A stretch of DNA of 64,000 nucleotides from Allolobophora icterica (GCA_963556255.1 OY744606.1:80023141-80087140), one strand, 5' to 3'; positions 11,280-22,794 are shown, counted from the stretch's first letter. Program-made: numbers and translations. The notes: a model not told the origin generated them from the letters alone.

Positions 11280-12005
11280 ATGAAAATTTCGTTCAATTGG
11301 TAATGTATGCGTTGTAATCATATCAGCCCGGCAACATCTCCTCAAGGCTCAGGAGAAGAAACTGTGGTCGTTGACCATTTCCAACAGATATAGCCTACTT
11401 GAGAAAATGTAGAGCAAATTCTAAGAAATTCTTTCGCTAGGTGTATAGAAGCTTTTTTCTTTGAGACGTTTTTCTCTGAGTTCATAATCCTTTTATATTC
11501 TGGCTATATTCTGTTTATAATATTTCAGGCCATGAAGAACAGGGCTGACGTGCCAAACCGGAATGCAACGTCAGCGGAAAATGAAGACAAAGGGAAATTC
11601 ACGCACGTTAAGCACGTGGAGACAAATTCTTGAGACGACAAAACTGATGCGCCGAAAAGGCGCATGAGGATTCAGGTAAGTTCCGAAAGTTGTTCGTAGA
11701 GGAAGAAATGGCAGCTACGAAAGAAGAAAAAGAGAATGCGATCTGGGCAATCGTCGGCAACAGAAAGCAAAGGAAAGGTAAGAAAATTGATGAAATTTAA
11801 AATTCCCCAGTTACCGAACCACATGGTCAGACCACAAAGGATTTGAACGAAGGGTCAGTTGCCGCGGCCAGCAATCTGCTGACGTGACACAATATTCCCA
11901 AAATAGGTCGAAGACTGCTTTTGTGAGGAACTAATATCGTACTCCGATAATTATTATCGTATTCCGATAACTGTCGAGAAGAGACCAGAATTGTGCGAAA
12001 TAAAT

Positions 12006-12050
12006 TCTGTCGATATCAACGGCCGTTGTGCCGATGAGATGTCGTCAAAC
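12006..12050 (+). repeat. Module 1 hairpin, paired variant
   Basis: CGATATC pairs with GATGTCG across AACGGCC. Relative to the usual CGACGTC arm, two positions differ but both still pair (A-U replaces G-U; U-G replaces C-G). Confidence 0.55.
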
Positions 12051-12112
12051 TCTAGATCCATCCATCTTAATGTGTCAATATAATCTGTTGGTGTTCGTCA
12101 TCACATCACTCT

Positions 12113-12152
12113 TTAGACACCTTTAAAACATTGTCAACAGATGCTATATAAG
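12113..12152 (+). promoter_or_regulatory. Promoter-like block, near consensus
   Basis: TTTAGACACCTTTAAAACATT, 12 bases, GCTATATAAGAC. Confidence 0.5.
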
Positions 12153-12239
12153 ACTGGGATATGAAGGCCGATTGCTGTGTCATTACTTTGAATTACGTCG
12201 TGTTACGCCAAGCAAACGTTGAGAACTGTTCACTTTGAA

Positions 12240-12597
12240 TTCTTCCGACGTCAACGGCCTTTGTTGTCATAAGATGTCGTTGAAGTCTGATCCCATCAAC
12301 CGCCAAAGACAAAGACATTTCTCTAAATTAATGAAATACGGTCTACGTCAGCGGCCTATTTAGGCCCAAAATGTCGTTATACAATGGAGACAAATAGAAT
12401 CACTAGTGAGAGTCTTCAACGGTCATTGATGCCAGCGAACGATTACGATTACGATGACGACCTTAAACCATGGCACCAACTGATAACTAAGCGATATTTA
12501 GAAAAGCTTATAGGATAAGACAAGTTTTCGAAGGTCGAAATCTTCAGTCATTAATAATTATTATTTGTGGTTAAACAATGTATAACCAATTTATCGC
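12240..12597 (+). repeat. Four-module TCGTTAAAC unit
   Basis: Diverged relative of 680-992: stem CGACGTC (12246-12252) with GATGTCG (12273-12279); AAATGTCGTTATACAATGG (~12369); GACGACCTTAAACCATGGCA (~12456); a GTTAAACAATGTATAACC end (~12572). Ends at the block at 12598. Confidence 0.68.
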
Positions 12598-12641
12598 TTT
12601 AGACACCTTTGAAACGTTTCAGCCCAATGCTACATATAAAT
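12598..12641 (+). promoter_or_regulatory. Promoter-like block
   Basis: TTTAGACACCTTTGAAACG, 13 bases, GCTACATATAAATAA; AATTTAGTTCCATCGCCA follows. Confidence 0.48.
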
Positions 12642-12659
12642 AAATTTAGTTCCATCGCC

Positions 12660-13060
12660 AATTTGATGATGTTTCCATCGGTTGGTCGTCTGGGCGAACG
12701 GCCGGTTGGACGAGCCGTGCTGAGGCAAGGAAGTCCGACACAAGAAACAACACCGAAGGCGCGAAACAACGTTGACAACAACAATAACAATGTCCAGATG
12801 AAGCTGAGAACAACGAAAAGTCAGAACCGAGAAAAACAGAGTAAAAGAAAACGAGAACAAATATAGATGAGGAAGACAGAAAGCGCGGATGAAGTCGGAG
12901 TGACTCTCGACCGACGGAAGGAATCGGTTGGAAAAGTTTTCTGGCGATGGAAAACTTCCTGGAAAACAGTGTAATTCCGAACCAGCCGACGAGTTCTGGC
13001 CGGAAGGGACAGTTCTGACGAAGGCGCGAAAACAACATCGTGAACAAGAACTGCCAGAGA
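12660..13060. repeat. Dispersed family D, copy 1
   Basis: Reverse-complement relative of 31330-31790. Shared landmarks include TTTTCCAGGAA/TTTTCCCGGAAGA, ACCGACGG-like and GAGTGACTCTC. The minus strand is open in both copies, and the conceptual peptides share PFRPELVG/PFRTEVVG and FGITLFSRK. This could be a decayed coding exon or only shared ancestry. No family recognised. Confidence 0.6.
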
Positions 13061-13429
13061 AATCAAGAAAATCTTAAAAAGACCTTTGATGTCACACGCT
13101 CTCGTAAATTACTCCTCAACATCATCGCCAATTTCGTCACAGTGAATTTGGAATTGGAATTTGGAATTGATTCGTTTATTGAGACACGCATATCATATCA
13201 ACACCAAGAACTATAAAACAAGTCGTAGCAGATCTAACTGTAGCTTTCTTCGTAGATTTCGTTCCATCGCCACCAAGAATAAATTATATCATCTGCCAGA
13301 AGAAATATAAAATAAATAAATCTAAATCCAGACAAAACCTTTTCTTAGAATTTATGCATAATGCTAATATATTACAAAACAGCAAAATTAGAATAGCATT
13401 TGATTAATATCCACGTACCACCTGTCATA

Positions 13430-13745
13430 CATGTATACAGAAATACATGCATACCTACGTACAAACATACATACATGCATTGATGCACAGATAAATATTT
13501 ACAAACATGCATACAAGAAGACACACATACACATATGCATTCAGCCTGACAGACAAAACACCGACGCTTACATGCACACATGCATGCATACATTCTCATT
13601 CTTACTAATATACACACACATACATACATATACGCACATAAATACACGTACACACGTTAGTATATGCATGCACATACATTATATGCAAACATAATGTGCA
13701 TGTATACACTCACATGAAAAAGACAAGCAGACAGACAGACCCATG
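13430..13745. repeat. Degenerate CATA/CATG-rich simple sequence
   Basis: Irregular ATACATGCATAC-type purine-pyrimidine sequence. It ends in GACAAGCAGACAGACAGAC, the reverse complement of the leader motif found downstream of class II blocks (16885, 30450, 40240). It is therefore the expanded leader of a minus-strand unit. Confidence 0.75.
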
Positions 13746-13799
13746 CGAGCATAATTATGTATATAGACTCCACCGTGAACTATCAGCACTTATTGACTT

Positions 13800-13842
13800 T
13801 AACTGTTTAACGACATCTTGTGAGTGTCGGTCTTTGACGTGA
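13800..13842 (-). repeat. Module 1-type hairpin
   Basis: Plus strand GTTTAACGACATCTTGTGAG then GTCGGTCTTTGACGTGAAC. In sense (minus) orientation, an imperfect CACGTC / GATGTCG stem. Confidence 0.5.
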
Positions 13843-13902
13843 ACCTAATGTTACTTTCAGAAACTTGACATGGATCAGCGATGAGTCAGCGTGGTTTATG
13901 AA

Positions 13903-13940
13903 TGTATAGCGTCGTTTACTAGCAGTTTAATGGTGTCTAA
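13903..13940 (-). promoter_or_regulatory. Promoter-like block
   Basis: Minus strand CGTTAGACACCATTAAACTG, ~14 bases, GCTATACATTC. A class II module (TGTTAGGCAATAGAAAAC) lies at its 5' side, as at 41187. Confidence 0.4.
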
Positions 13941-14208
13941 CGAGAGCATTACGTTTTCTATTGCCTAACAACATTTAATTGCTACCAAGTTTGTTGCCTT
14001 CAAAAGTTGTCGTATGCATTCAATTTCTAAAAATGTCTACTTGTGTTTGGTTTTAAGTATCGCTCGTGAATAAGCTAGTGCCCTGCGCTTAGCTTTCAAT
14101 TGGCGCTTTAGAAATTCTGAGTTTGCAATTACAATTACAATGAGTTCAACGTCGACCTATGACATCACTGGACGTGGATGGATGACTCTCACTGGAGTAT
14201 TTGTGCAG

Positions 14209-14236
14209 CGACATCGTGTGGCTGCCGTTGACGTCG
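14209..14236 (-). repeat. Module hairpin
   Basis: In minus orientation CGACGTC pairs with GATGTCG across AACGGCAGCCACAC. Confidence 0.55.
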
Positions 14237-14530
14237 ATCTTAACTTATTCTTCAGCAAACGTTGTTTTCTGTGGTGCCAAGTGGTAGTCTCGACATTCAA
14301 ATACATACACACATGCGTTACCACCTACATAAATAAAATCAATCAATGCAAACAAACAATATTAGCGTAATTGATACAAGCAGTTATTAACTAGTTCTAT
14401 TACAAATATTGCAGGAAAAAAAACTGAGAGAGTACACGAGGCAAACCACCCATAAAATGCTCAAAACAACATTACTTATTACTTGGCAACTTCTAAATGT
14501 CGCTTGCCAATGGAGAACGTCGTGCTCTCG

Positions 14531-14572
14531 TTAGACACCTTTGAAACGCTCTCACAAGAAGCTATATATTCT
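14531..14572 (+). promoter_or_regulatory. Promoter-like block (class II)
   Basis: GTTAGACACCTTTGAAACGC, 13 bases, GCTATATATTC. The upstream module reads AAATGTCGCTTGCCAATGG. Confidence 0.5.
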
Positions 14573-14630
14573 AAACTTTGCCGCAACCGTTAATTCATGA
14601 TTTGTTGGCTTCACGATGCTTGACGATACT

Positions 14631-15715
14631 ATTGTATTGTATTGTATTGTATTGTATTCGGATATTTATAAAGCGCTTCTAGCGGGAGGGCCATTCAGAA
14701 GCGCTCCCAGTGCGATAGACCCCGAGAGAAAAAGCAAGTTTTAAGAAAGGTAAAAGAGGAAGAGACGCTACCTGAGAGAATAGAAGAACGAACAAACGGA
14801 GGAAGCCCATTCCAAAGAGCAGGGCCAATGGAAGCAAACGACCTAGATTGAGCCAGTGAAGTCCTGACACGGGGAACGAGGAGGTCCAAACGGTCAGATG
14901 AACGAAGAGGACGAAGAGAAGCCGCAGAGTGAGGGCGATGAAATAAGTCACATAAATATTTTGGAGCGAAACCAAGCTGAGCCTTAGAGACAAGGATGAG
15001 GACCTTAAATTGGATGCGGGCAGAAAGCGGGAGCCAGTGGAGTTCTTCTGCCATAAAGGTGGTGATATGAGAGAATCGAGGAAGACGGGCAATTAATCTA
15101 GCAGCAGCATTGAGAACGGACTGAAGAGGAGCAAGACGAACTTTGGGAAGACCAATGAGGAGGGAATTGCAGTAGTCAAGTCTAGAGCAGACAAATGCAT
15201 GGACAATTGAAGTGAAAATTGGAGATGACAGAGAGCGACGGATAGCTCTAAGGCGCCTTAGGTGAAAATAGGAAGTGCGAGTGAGTTTGGAAATGTGTTC
15301 AGTAAAGGTGAGAGAATTGTCAAGGGTCACTCCTAGATCACGAACGCTAGACGAGAAAGTGAAAAGCGGAAACCTTTGAGACAGCACAGCAAAGTCGAGT
15401 TTTTTAAGTTGCTGAGGAGTGCCAAACCAGATAAACTGGGTTTTTGACGAATTGAGGGAGAGGCGATTGCAAGACATCCAGGTATGAAGATCACGAGAAA
15501 GAGCTTCGATGCGCTGAACAAGAAGAAGTTGAGAGGAAGGAGGCCCATGGACATAAGCCTGGACATCGTCAGCAAAGAGATGGCCTGAAGCCCCATGGAT
15601 GGGGAAGAGAGAGGGGATACCAGCCGTGTACAAAATAAAGAGGAGAGGGCCCAGAACAGAGCCCTGCGGAACACCGAGTTTAATAGGGACCCACAGAGTC
15701 ATACATACTGTGTCA
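14631..15715 (-). mobile_element. L2/CR1-group LINE, 5'-truncated, with (CAATA)n tail
   Basis: The 3' end on the minus strand is GCGCTTTATAAATATCCG followed by a CAATA-repeat tail (14631-14658). The element covers the second half of the RT and the C-terminal region. On the right it abuts a piece of another retroposon (15715-15785: TGTGTCATAACAAAGATG), into which it probably inserted. Related truncated copies: 24973-25100 and 47541-48056. Confidence 0.88.
14695..15715 (-). CDS. L2/CR1-group reverse transcriptase, C-terminal part
   Basis: Open for 357 residues from the first Met at 15768; the first ~25 residues come from neighbouring repeat sequence. Visible RT blocks: LGVPQGSVLGPLLFI (31-45), LFADD with the catalytic Asp pair (64-68; Phe for Tyr), CNRLSLNSSKTQFIWFG with the conserved Lys, and LGVTLD. 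The conserved LINE C-terminus follows: SRLDYCNSLLIGLP, LHWLPLSARIQFK and ALWNGLPPFVR. The RT N-terminus with the first catalytic Asp and the endonuclease are missing, so it cannot be active alone. That the frame is still open suggests fairly recent insertion. Confidence 0.88.
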
Positions 15716-15799
15716 TAACAAAGATGATTTGCGTCGATCCTCCTCCTTTCCAGGTTTGGGGTTGGCATTACATAATACGAGCAAGTTTTGAGTTTTCTA

Positions 15800-15842
15800 C
15801 GTATATATAGTTACGGATTAAGGGGTTTGGAAGGTGTCTAAC
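15800..15842 (-). promoter_or_regulatory. Promoter-like block
   Basis: Minus strand CGTTAGACACCTTCCAAACC, 14 bases, ACTATATATACG. Confidence 0.42.
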
Positions 15843-16629
15843 GGGATCATTCATTAATCCGTTGTGTAGCGATATTTTTTGTAGCTGTTGAGGCCGTTAC
15901 CTTGGAACTTCTCTCATCCCAGTGTTGTCAAAAACCAGAAGGGAATACAAGAACGCGTCAAAATTTTACTTTGTTGATATGAGAAATTTTATTTGCATGA
16001 CCCCTGTTAACTTCTTTCAGTAAGTTCGCTGATGAAGGGAGAAGAGCGAGGAGTTGAATGTCCCTCCTCCGACATCTAAAACACTGTTTTATCCTATATG
16101 TTTTCAAAATATCTGCTGATTATGTCAGAGTTTAACGTCGTCCTGTGGCAAATAGATGCTAACAAATCTCTCACATCGCTCGACATCTTTGGACTTCCAG
16201 GACCGCTGACGTCGAACCTACTGTGAAGATATTTAGTCCTTGTTTCCTTAGGAAGGTTACTCAGTGCATTTTTCTTAAAGGGTCAGTTAATGCGGTACAG
16301 ATCTTATATTTTCACCAGACGAATGGCATACATTCGGCCGGTGACGTTCTGCTAAATTGAAAACCGAGTTATGATATGTATTTTGGGCGGTTCCGATTTG
16401 ACATTAACCCATATATTTGGTCGGTTATATTTTCATGAATTGGCAGGCTACCAAGGGTTAACGTTGTGATAATGGGCGGTGACAGTGTAGTGTTGCAGTT
16501 TCTTTCCAGGTTAAGTTGAGTTTTAGCAACTTGTCGTCAGCATACCTTTGTGGTAAAGTGACTGTGTCGGTGTTAAAATAAAGTAGGGGCGTATTGTGCT
16601 TCGCCACACCAATAAAGAAAATTTAAGAA

Positions 16630-16714
16630 ACTGACTGGATACGAGAAATTTTGAAGGTAACAGCCTTAGAAGCATTTAAATATCGCTAGGCAATGGAGAA
16701 CTTATATGCTCCAG
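16630..16714 (+). repeat. Class II module
   Basis: GACTGGATACGAGAAATTTTG, GGTAACAGCCTTAGAAGCA, TATCGCTAGGCAATGGAGAA. The same order precedes blocks at 14531, 30286 and 40095, and (inverted) 13940 and 41187. Confidence 0.6.
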
Positions 16715-16756
16715 TTAGACACCTTTAAACTTTAGTCTAGTGAACTCATATATAAG
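16715..16756 (+). promoter_or_regulatory. Promoter-like block (class II)
   Basis: GTTAGACACCTTTAAACTTT, 12 bases, CATATATAAG. The downstream leader holds AAAAGCGACTGGTAATTCAG and GGGTCTGTCTGTTTGAC, shared with the 30286 and 40095 units. Confidence 0.48.
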
Positions 16757-16904
16757 TAAACCACGCTCAACCTCGAATGCCTCGTAAACAACGAGAAATC
16801 ACTAATCAGTGAAAACAAACCGCTACTCAATTATTTAAAAGCGACTGGTAATTCAGCCTAGGGTCTATCACCCTGGGTCTGTCTGTTTGACTTTCTTCGT
16901 GTGA

Positions 16905-17041
<137 letters not shown>

Positions 17042-17536
17042 TAATATATTGCATAGAAGTTTAGATGTAGCTGTATGTGTACTACATCTCTAAAATGACG
17101 GCCAAGTAACAACGGGAGGCATGCGGTGAAAGACCGAAACACATTAGTCTGGATAAAACACCGAAACTGATTAATATCAAAGAGTTAAAACATTTGACGA
17201 GTATCTGCCATTCTTTTCGTCTTTGAAGTTGTTCTGTCCAGATACAATATCGAAAAGGGAATTCTCGTCGACGACCTCCTCGAAGCTGAACAGGACGAGC
17301 GAATTATCGATGTCTTCGCGCTCAGTCTAACGATTGTCGAAAAGGATGTAGAAACCACATTTGACAGAAATGTGGCCGCATTCACAACCACTGATGCCAT
17401 AGGACGACATTAAACTGTGACATCGAGTAAATACCAGTAGGCAGTTAGAAAACTGTATAGGATGAGAGAACTTTCGATGGTAATGGCCTTAGCAGCCACA
17501 AAATTTCGCCAAACCGACGGATAACCCAAAGCTCTT

Positions 17537-17577
17537 TTAAGACACCTTTAAAACGCGATTAATCGACAGTATATTTC
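17537..17577 (+). promoter_or_regulatory. Promoter-like block
   Basis: TAAGACACCTTTAAAACGC, 14 bases, AGTATATTTC. Confidence 0.42.
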
Positions 17578-18123
17578 AGAATTACTCTCAATATCAGTTG
17601 TTCGTCGGTATTGGCTGTTTAATTCACTTGGCAAAGCAAGAGTAGATAACTCATATCAATTAAAGTTAAACAAATTAAATTTAAGATACAACAATAAAAT
17701 TATACAGAATGATCATGTAATTCAGTATTCTGCACTCTTTGCCATTGATCTGCCAATTCTGCTAGCAACAGCAGACTGATGACATACCACCGCAAACAAC
17801 AGGAATAAACCGCAAGGAAAAACAAAGAAAGAAACAGAAAACAGAGAAACGATTGGAAAGAAATCAGAAGAAAAGAACGAACGAAAATTTGACACCTGAA
17901 ACACAAAAACAATACTCATAAGAAATCGTGAAACAATAAGAAACAGCACAAAAACAAAGTCTTCCTGACACAACTGAAAACATCAAAGAGACCAAAATAG
18001 CGGCAGATGCTACAGCACGAACGATCGATAACATCAACAAACGCAGGAAAGATTAGAAGAAGCACCAACAGTGAATGAAGAGAAGAAAAAAGAACTTTAC
18101 TGAAAACATCAACGGACTTAGTA

Positions 18124-18265
18124 ACCCCCTCCAGAGCGGCGCCTTGCATGGCTGCCAAAGCATTTGTTTAATTAAGATATTGATAATTGTACTGTCATGT
18201 TTCAATGTAATCTTACTGAATACTTGTCAGTTTGAACTAATAAAGAAAATTATTGTTATTATTGT
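18124..18265 (+). mobile_element. SINE family A, 5'-truncated
   Basis: Starts within the body (AGCGGCGCCTTGCATGGCTG), continues TTGTACTGTCATGTTTCAAT and TTGTCAGTTTGAACTAATAA, with an AT-rich TTATTGTTATT tail. Confidence 0.75.
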
Positions 18266-18399
18266 TGGAATGGTCTTCAATGGTCTTCGAAGTCGTTAGG
18301 TGTCGCTAAACTGCATGAATCTAATCATGTGGTAAAATCTTCATTATGTTATTTGTCTAATTGATGACAAAGTGAGAACTGTACAACGTCCTTTTCCTC

Positions 18400-18718
18400 T
18401 CAACAAGAACGGCCTTTGATGCCATACGATTTCACTCAACTGTAGAAATCTAATCACCAAAGGATGAGAGCGTAGGATAAATTCGTAACGACTCTGGCAG
18501 CCACAAGATGTCGTGACGTAATGAAAACTATCATAATCACCGGTGATAATTGCAAACATCGTTGAAATCACAGGATGACGTTAAAACAATAAAGTTTGAA
18601 CTCTGGCACCGACTAATCACCAGCAGATAGTTATAAAATTTACAGGATTGGAGAACTTACGCAGTCAATGGATCTGGCAGGCAAGAATCTCGTTAAGGAA
18701 TAGATAATGCGTTGATCT
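18400..18718 (+). repeat. Three-module unit
   Basis: Contains CTCTGGCAGCCACAAGATG (~18491), ATCACAGGATGACGTTAAAA (~18569), TGGCACCGACTAATCACCAG (~18604) and AATCTCGTTAAGGAATAGAT (~18685). Leads into the block at 18719. Close relative of 36300. Confidence 0.7.
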
Positions 18719-18761
18719 CCTTAGACACCTTCATATAGTTGCCATACTTTGCTATAATATC
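18719..18761 (+). promoter_or_regulatory. Promoter-like block
   Basis: CCTTAGACACCTTCATATAG, 12 bases, GCTATAATATCTG; AATTTCGTTCAGTGGCTAG follows. Confidence 0.5.
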
Positions 18762-18926
18762 TGTAAATTTCGTTCAGTGGCTAGTTTTCCCGTCGATTGC
18801 GAAGCTCTATATTGAGAAGGAATATTATTGAACTGTTCAACAAATTTATCTACTCGTCTTATTTGCAATTTGATCTACATTTACTGCCTTGAAGAGGATT
18901 TCAACCGGTCTCATGTATTCTTAAAA

Positions 18927-19046
18927 TTGTACTTGTTGTATTTCTTAACAATCTACTAAAATGTAATGATTAGTAATAAAACAATTTCACTGGTGTCCTG
19001 AGGGCCCGTACAGTATATTCTGCACGGTGTCCGAAATGTCGTAAGG
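18927..19046. mobile_element. Right end of a hAT element (family of 38700-39876)
   Basis: Matches 39760-39876: AACAATCTACTAAAATG, AAAACAATTTCACTGGTGTC, CAGTATATTCTGCACGG, GGACGGCACTG. The left end is absent. Confidence 0.7.
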
Positions 19047-19311
19047 ACGGCACTGATTCCAGCAACCAAAAGATGTGATCTAATGTACTCTGGTAGTGCC
19101 AGTATTAACCCTGGATAAATGAGAAGGAGAATACTGATCAATTTTGTTACGACAGCGTCGATAGACAGCAACTAGCCAATTAAACGCCACTGCCGTACTC
19201 GGCTGTTGCCAGTCACAAGCCTGAGTAAAATACGAGGGAGGCGCTAGTCATAAGTATACTTTATTTAAAACTCCATTTACCTGTTTAGCCTCTTTCATTA
19301 TCTGTTATCGT

Positions 19312-19548
19312 GGGGCGTGGTGGCTCAGTGGTAAGTTCGGCGCCTTGTGACCGGAGGGTTGCAGGTTCGAATCCCACTCTAGCCGCTGCGTACGGACCTT
19401 GGGCAAGTCCTTCACTCGCAATTGCTCATGGCGCTTCGGCGTGAAAATTCCGGCACAGTATCAAATGCTGTAGTCGGGAGCGCCTCTGAGTAGTAGTTGA
19501 CTTCGAGAGGCGCTATAGAAATATCCGGAATAAATAAATAAAAAAATC
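19312..19548 (+). mobile_element. tRNA-derived SINE family B, full length
   Basis: GGGGCGTGGTGGCTCAGTGG (A box) then GGTTCGAATCCCAC (B box), a GGACCTTGGGCAAGTCCTTC body, and GCGCTATAGAAATATCCGG before a (AATA)n tail. It aligns over its length with the minus-strand copy at 8604-8838. A real tRNA gene is excluded: the acceptor stem does not close and the sequence runs on for 160 bp. Confidence 0.93.
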
Positions 19549-19862
19549 TGATTTGTTATCACTTGCAACTATTGTCTTTGTAACACTGTGTAATCACATT
19601 GCGTCTGTGTCGACGGGAATCTTTCAGTAAACGAGCATTTGATTTGATCTTTCTTATGACACAGAACTGCCTACCAATAGCAGGTTAAGACTCACTATTA
19701 TTTCATTTATGATCTAACGTCATTATTACTGTTGTTGGCACAGACGGAAGCGTGCAACAGCGCTCCGGGCACCGGAAGTTATTTAAGTTATAAGTTATTT
19801 CAATGTACGGAAGACCAAGTAACGACTGAAAACAACAAAAGACGATTTATCAGAGAGTTCAC

Positions 19863-19902
19863 TTTAGACACCTTTAAAACGCTGTCATCCGATTTAATAT
19901 AA
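19863..19902 (+). promoter_or_regulatory. Promoter-like block, near consensus
   Basis: CTTTAGACACCTTTAAAACG, 14 bases, TTTAATATAAG. Confidence 0.48.
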
Positions 19903-20020
19903 GTTTAACAGAATTCCGAAACTTCGGGTCGACACGTCTTCGTGACAATAGAAAAGGTGAGAATTTGGAATGAAGGCTTTGTTATTGAGGTGTATAATAA
20001 TGATCAAACACCAACAAACC

Positions 20021-20168
20021 GTAGTCTGGCAGTCCCGAGCCTGATAAAGCAGGAGAGTGACGTCAGTCATCTTTGTTATCACACAGCGTCGTTAAACACC
20101 AACAAACCAACTAATCGACTGATTACTGATTACTCAGCTTTTAATCGCTCTGTCGCCAACGGATCAGT
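20021..20168 (+). repeat. Left arm of a long inverted repeat
   Basis: 148 bp, reverse-complementary to 20414-20554 with a handful of mismatches and one ~7-bp indel (GATTACT repeated here). The arm is a retroposon 3' end (CTGGCAGTCCCGAGCCTG ... CAGCGTCGTTAAACACC) plus 60 bp of flank. Confidence 0.93.
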
Positions 20169-20194
20169 TCGGTAAAGTAATACTAGAAGAAAGT

Positions 20195-20410
20195 GCAGGC
20201 ATGGTTCTGCTTCAGTGGTCTAGCTATAAACCCAGATAAGTATGAGGCAATCATGTTTGGCTCACGCTAGCGACTGCGCTCTTTCCCTTCTCATTCTAGC
20301 GTTGACCTTGCTGGCACTGTTGTTCCAATATCAGACTATCAAAGCACTTGGGGTCACTTTTGACAGTAATCTCACATTCCAATCCCACATAGCAAATCTG
20401 TGCAAATCTT
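20195..20410 (+). mobile_element. LINE RT C-terminal fragment in the inverted-repeat loop
   Basis: Frames with one or two breaks read LAINPDKYEAIMFGSR, VDLAGTVVPISD and KALGVTFDSNLTFQSHI, the region after the catalytic Asp pair in CR1/jockey-like RTs (NPDK.EAI.FG ... LGVT.DS.L.F). About 70 codons. Confidence 0.72.
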
Positions 20411-20413
20411 TGC

Positions 20414-20554
20414 ACTGATCCGTTGGCGACAGAGCGATTAAAAGCTGAGTAATCAGTCGATTAGTTGGTTTGTTGATGTTTAACGACGCTGTGTGATAAC
20501 AAAGATGACTGACGTCACTCTCCTCCTTTACCAGGCTTGGGACTGCCAGACTAC
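20414..20554 (-). repeat. Right arm of the inverted repeat
   Basis: Reverse complement of 20021-20168; the arms are separated by ~245 bp carrying a LINE fragment. Shared non-retroposon flank (CAGTCGATTAGTTGG side and ACTGATCCGTTGGCGACAGA) shows that the arms arose by inverted duplication, not two independent insertions. Confidence 0.93.
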
Positions 20555-20632
20555 GAGCAGTGGCGGAGCTAATTAATGTAGCGTAGAGCAACTTAAGTAG
20601 GACATTAAACAAATGGATTGCGGTATCCATTT

Positions 20633-20673
20633 CTTATATAGCATTGGGTGACTTAAGTTTGAAGGTGTCTAAA
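20633..20673 (-). promoter_or_regulatory. Promoter-like block
   Basis: Minus strand CTTTAGACACCTTCAAAC, 14 bases, GCTATATAAG. Confidence 0.48.
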
Positions 20674-21039
20674 GTCAGCGCTTAAACAAATCGACAACTA
20701 CCGCGTCCCAAAACAAGCTTCCTGTGTCGCCTCTACTTCAATGCACCAAATCAGTTCAGCAATAAGCATTCCTAGAGGCAGGCAAGTTAAGGTAGGGTAA
20801 AGCAAATCAAGGTATCAAGGTAAGACATTGCAAAATAAGATAATGCAAACTTGCAAAGTAAAATGGATATTGGCGCAGAATGGAAATAAATGACATCAAT
20901 GACACACTACAATGTTCTGAAATGTTTTTATCTGCTCCTTGTTTTCTCCATTTTCCGTTTATAATAATAATGATAACAGTTATAATAATAGCAATAATTG
21001 TATACATTGTACGATGCTTTTGTTTACGTAAATGTATCA

Positions 21040-21720
21040 ATGGCTTTTATTACCATTTGTTATATTTTTACCCTAAAGGGTGAAAAATGTTCTTTCTGTT
21101 TAACTTTCTTATGAAACGCTGTCTCAAGCCAGAATAGTATTAATGATTTCGTAATTATTATTTCGTGGTTATTATAATATTCAGTAAGCCTATTGTTGTT
21201 AATCTTTGTATTTAACTACATCTTAGGACATTTAAGATCGTTGATGTCGATAGAAATCTCCGTACAGTTCTCCCGGGCGAGGCAAGGCGTAATCGTATGA
21301 TTCAGAGCGAGTGAGGAATATATAACGTCCTTAGGCTAGAAGGGGTACCTATAGAATTTTTTCTTTTGGACGAGAACGGCCTTTAATGTGAAAAGATTTA
21401 TTCCAACTGCAGAATAGGCAATGTAAGTTAAATGGAAATAACTGGTTTAAAACTATTTACATTACGACTTTACGATGATTTGTGCAGATTTAGTCCATAA
21501 TTATCCTTTGATACTTACCATAATTATCGGAACTTCGGAATCGGAGGTAAAATATATGGATTACGCAATTTACGGGATCTACGGATGAAGAATGACGTCA
21601 GGTTATTCACAAGATAATTGTAAGTAAAGTAAAATAGGTAAACGACCAGTAGCCGTAGACACATGGCCAACGAGTCACTTAACGACAACAAGACTTAGTC
21701 AACAAGTGATTGTTCTTATC
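21040..21720. other. No recognisable feature
   Basis: AT-rich unique sequence with only short frames. A weak module-like trace (ACATTTAAGATCGTTGATGTC) lies near 21229. Confidence 0.5.
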
Positions 21721-21916
21721 ATTCCATATTAAATATTATGACTGTAGACCTTAGTAAAAAAACTCCCCAGATTGCTATGGAAAATCCCCAAATCCCAAGT
21801 CGATCAACCAAATCCAAAGATCTTGGGGAAAATCCCAAGGAGTGGAAGCTGGTTGGATCCGTTTTCCACAGGAAACGCCTGAATAATATCATTTTATTTG
21901 TTAGTGAAAGCACTGA

Positions 21917-21985
21917 CTTGGGTCTGGAGAGCCTCTGAATCGTTGAGTGGCGCTTTATAAATGCTTGATTAGGATTACGATTACG
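21917..21985 (+). mobile_element. L2-like retroposon 3' end
   Basis: TGGGTCTGGAGAGCCTC, GTGGCGCTTTATAAATGC and a GATTACGATTACG repeat tail match the usual 3' end of L2-like elements. Confidence 0.55.
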
Positions 21986-22092
21986 AATCATCACTAAAAA
22001 TATAGAAAATTTCTTTTGAATAAGAGAAGTTTGTAAGGTAATGGCACTAACAGCCATAAAAACGCAAAACAATGGATGATGCAGTGCTGTTT

Positions 22093-22133
22093 TTATAACA
22101 CCTTTAAAACGTTTCAACCGACGCAATATATTA
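22093..22133 (+). promoter_or_regulatory. Promoter-like block
   Basis: TATAACACCTTTAAAACGTT, 13 bases, GCAATATATTAATTACG. Confidence 0.42.
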
Positions 22134-22794
22134 ATTACGTTCCTCTCATCCAACTCAAGTCAAAAAATTTCTAGGTTATATGTTATACTTTAAAAAAGAA
22201 AATATCTCCAATATATTAATAGATAAGTGTAAATCATACAAATAAGAATATAACATTAATAAGAGCTTCCTTGGTGTGGGTTGCATGCAAAGTGAAGTCT
22301 TTAGGCTGCTTAACCAATCAATGGCATAAACCTTGTCCAAACGCGTTAAGCATGAATAATAGATACCCTTAAATTGTTTTCAGGCGTTGCTGTATTATGC
22401 AGTACACCTCAAGGCAGGATAATTATAATAATATTTCACATTAAATTCAAATGGACTATATTGACCTGTACAACTGCCCCTACAACACTTTGGTAGTGTC
22501 AGTCCAAAGCCTAGTTAAAGGAGGGGTCGACGCTAATAATCTTCATTACTACACATCTGTACTAAATTGTACTAACTGGCCAACTATTAAAATTAAAATC
22601 TAGTCAACCGTTTATTTCTAATCATCAGTGGAGTTGATCGACTCTTGCGAATAAACTTAATCTAATTTGTTCTAAACGACGTCAACGGCCTTCGAAGTCG
22701 TTAGATGTCGCTAAACTATTGGAATCTAATCATTTGGTAAAATCTTCATTGTGTTATTGGTCTAAATGACGCAGAGGAACTGTACAACGTGCAT

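Noticed and set aside
19312..19385. tRNA gene
   Set aside because: A and B boxes are good, but there is no acceptor-stem closure and the sequence continues into a SINE body; an inverted copy at 8604 has the same extension.
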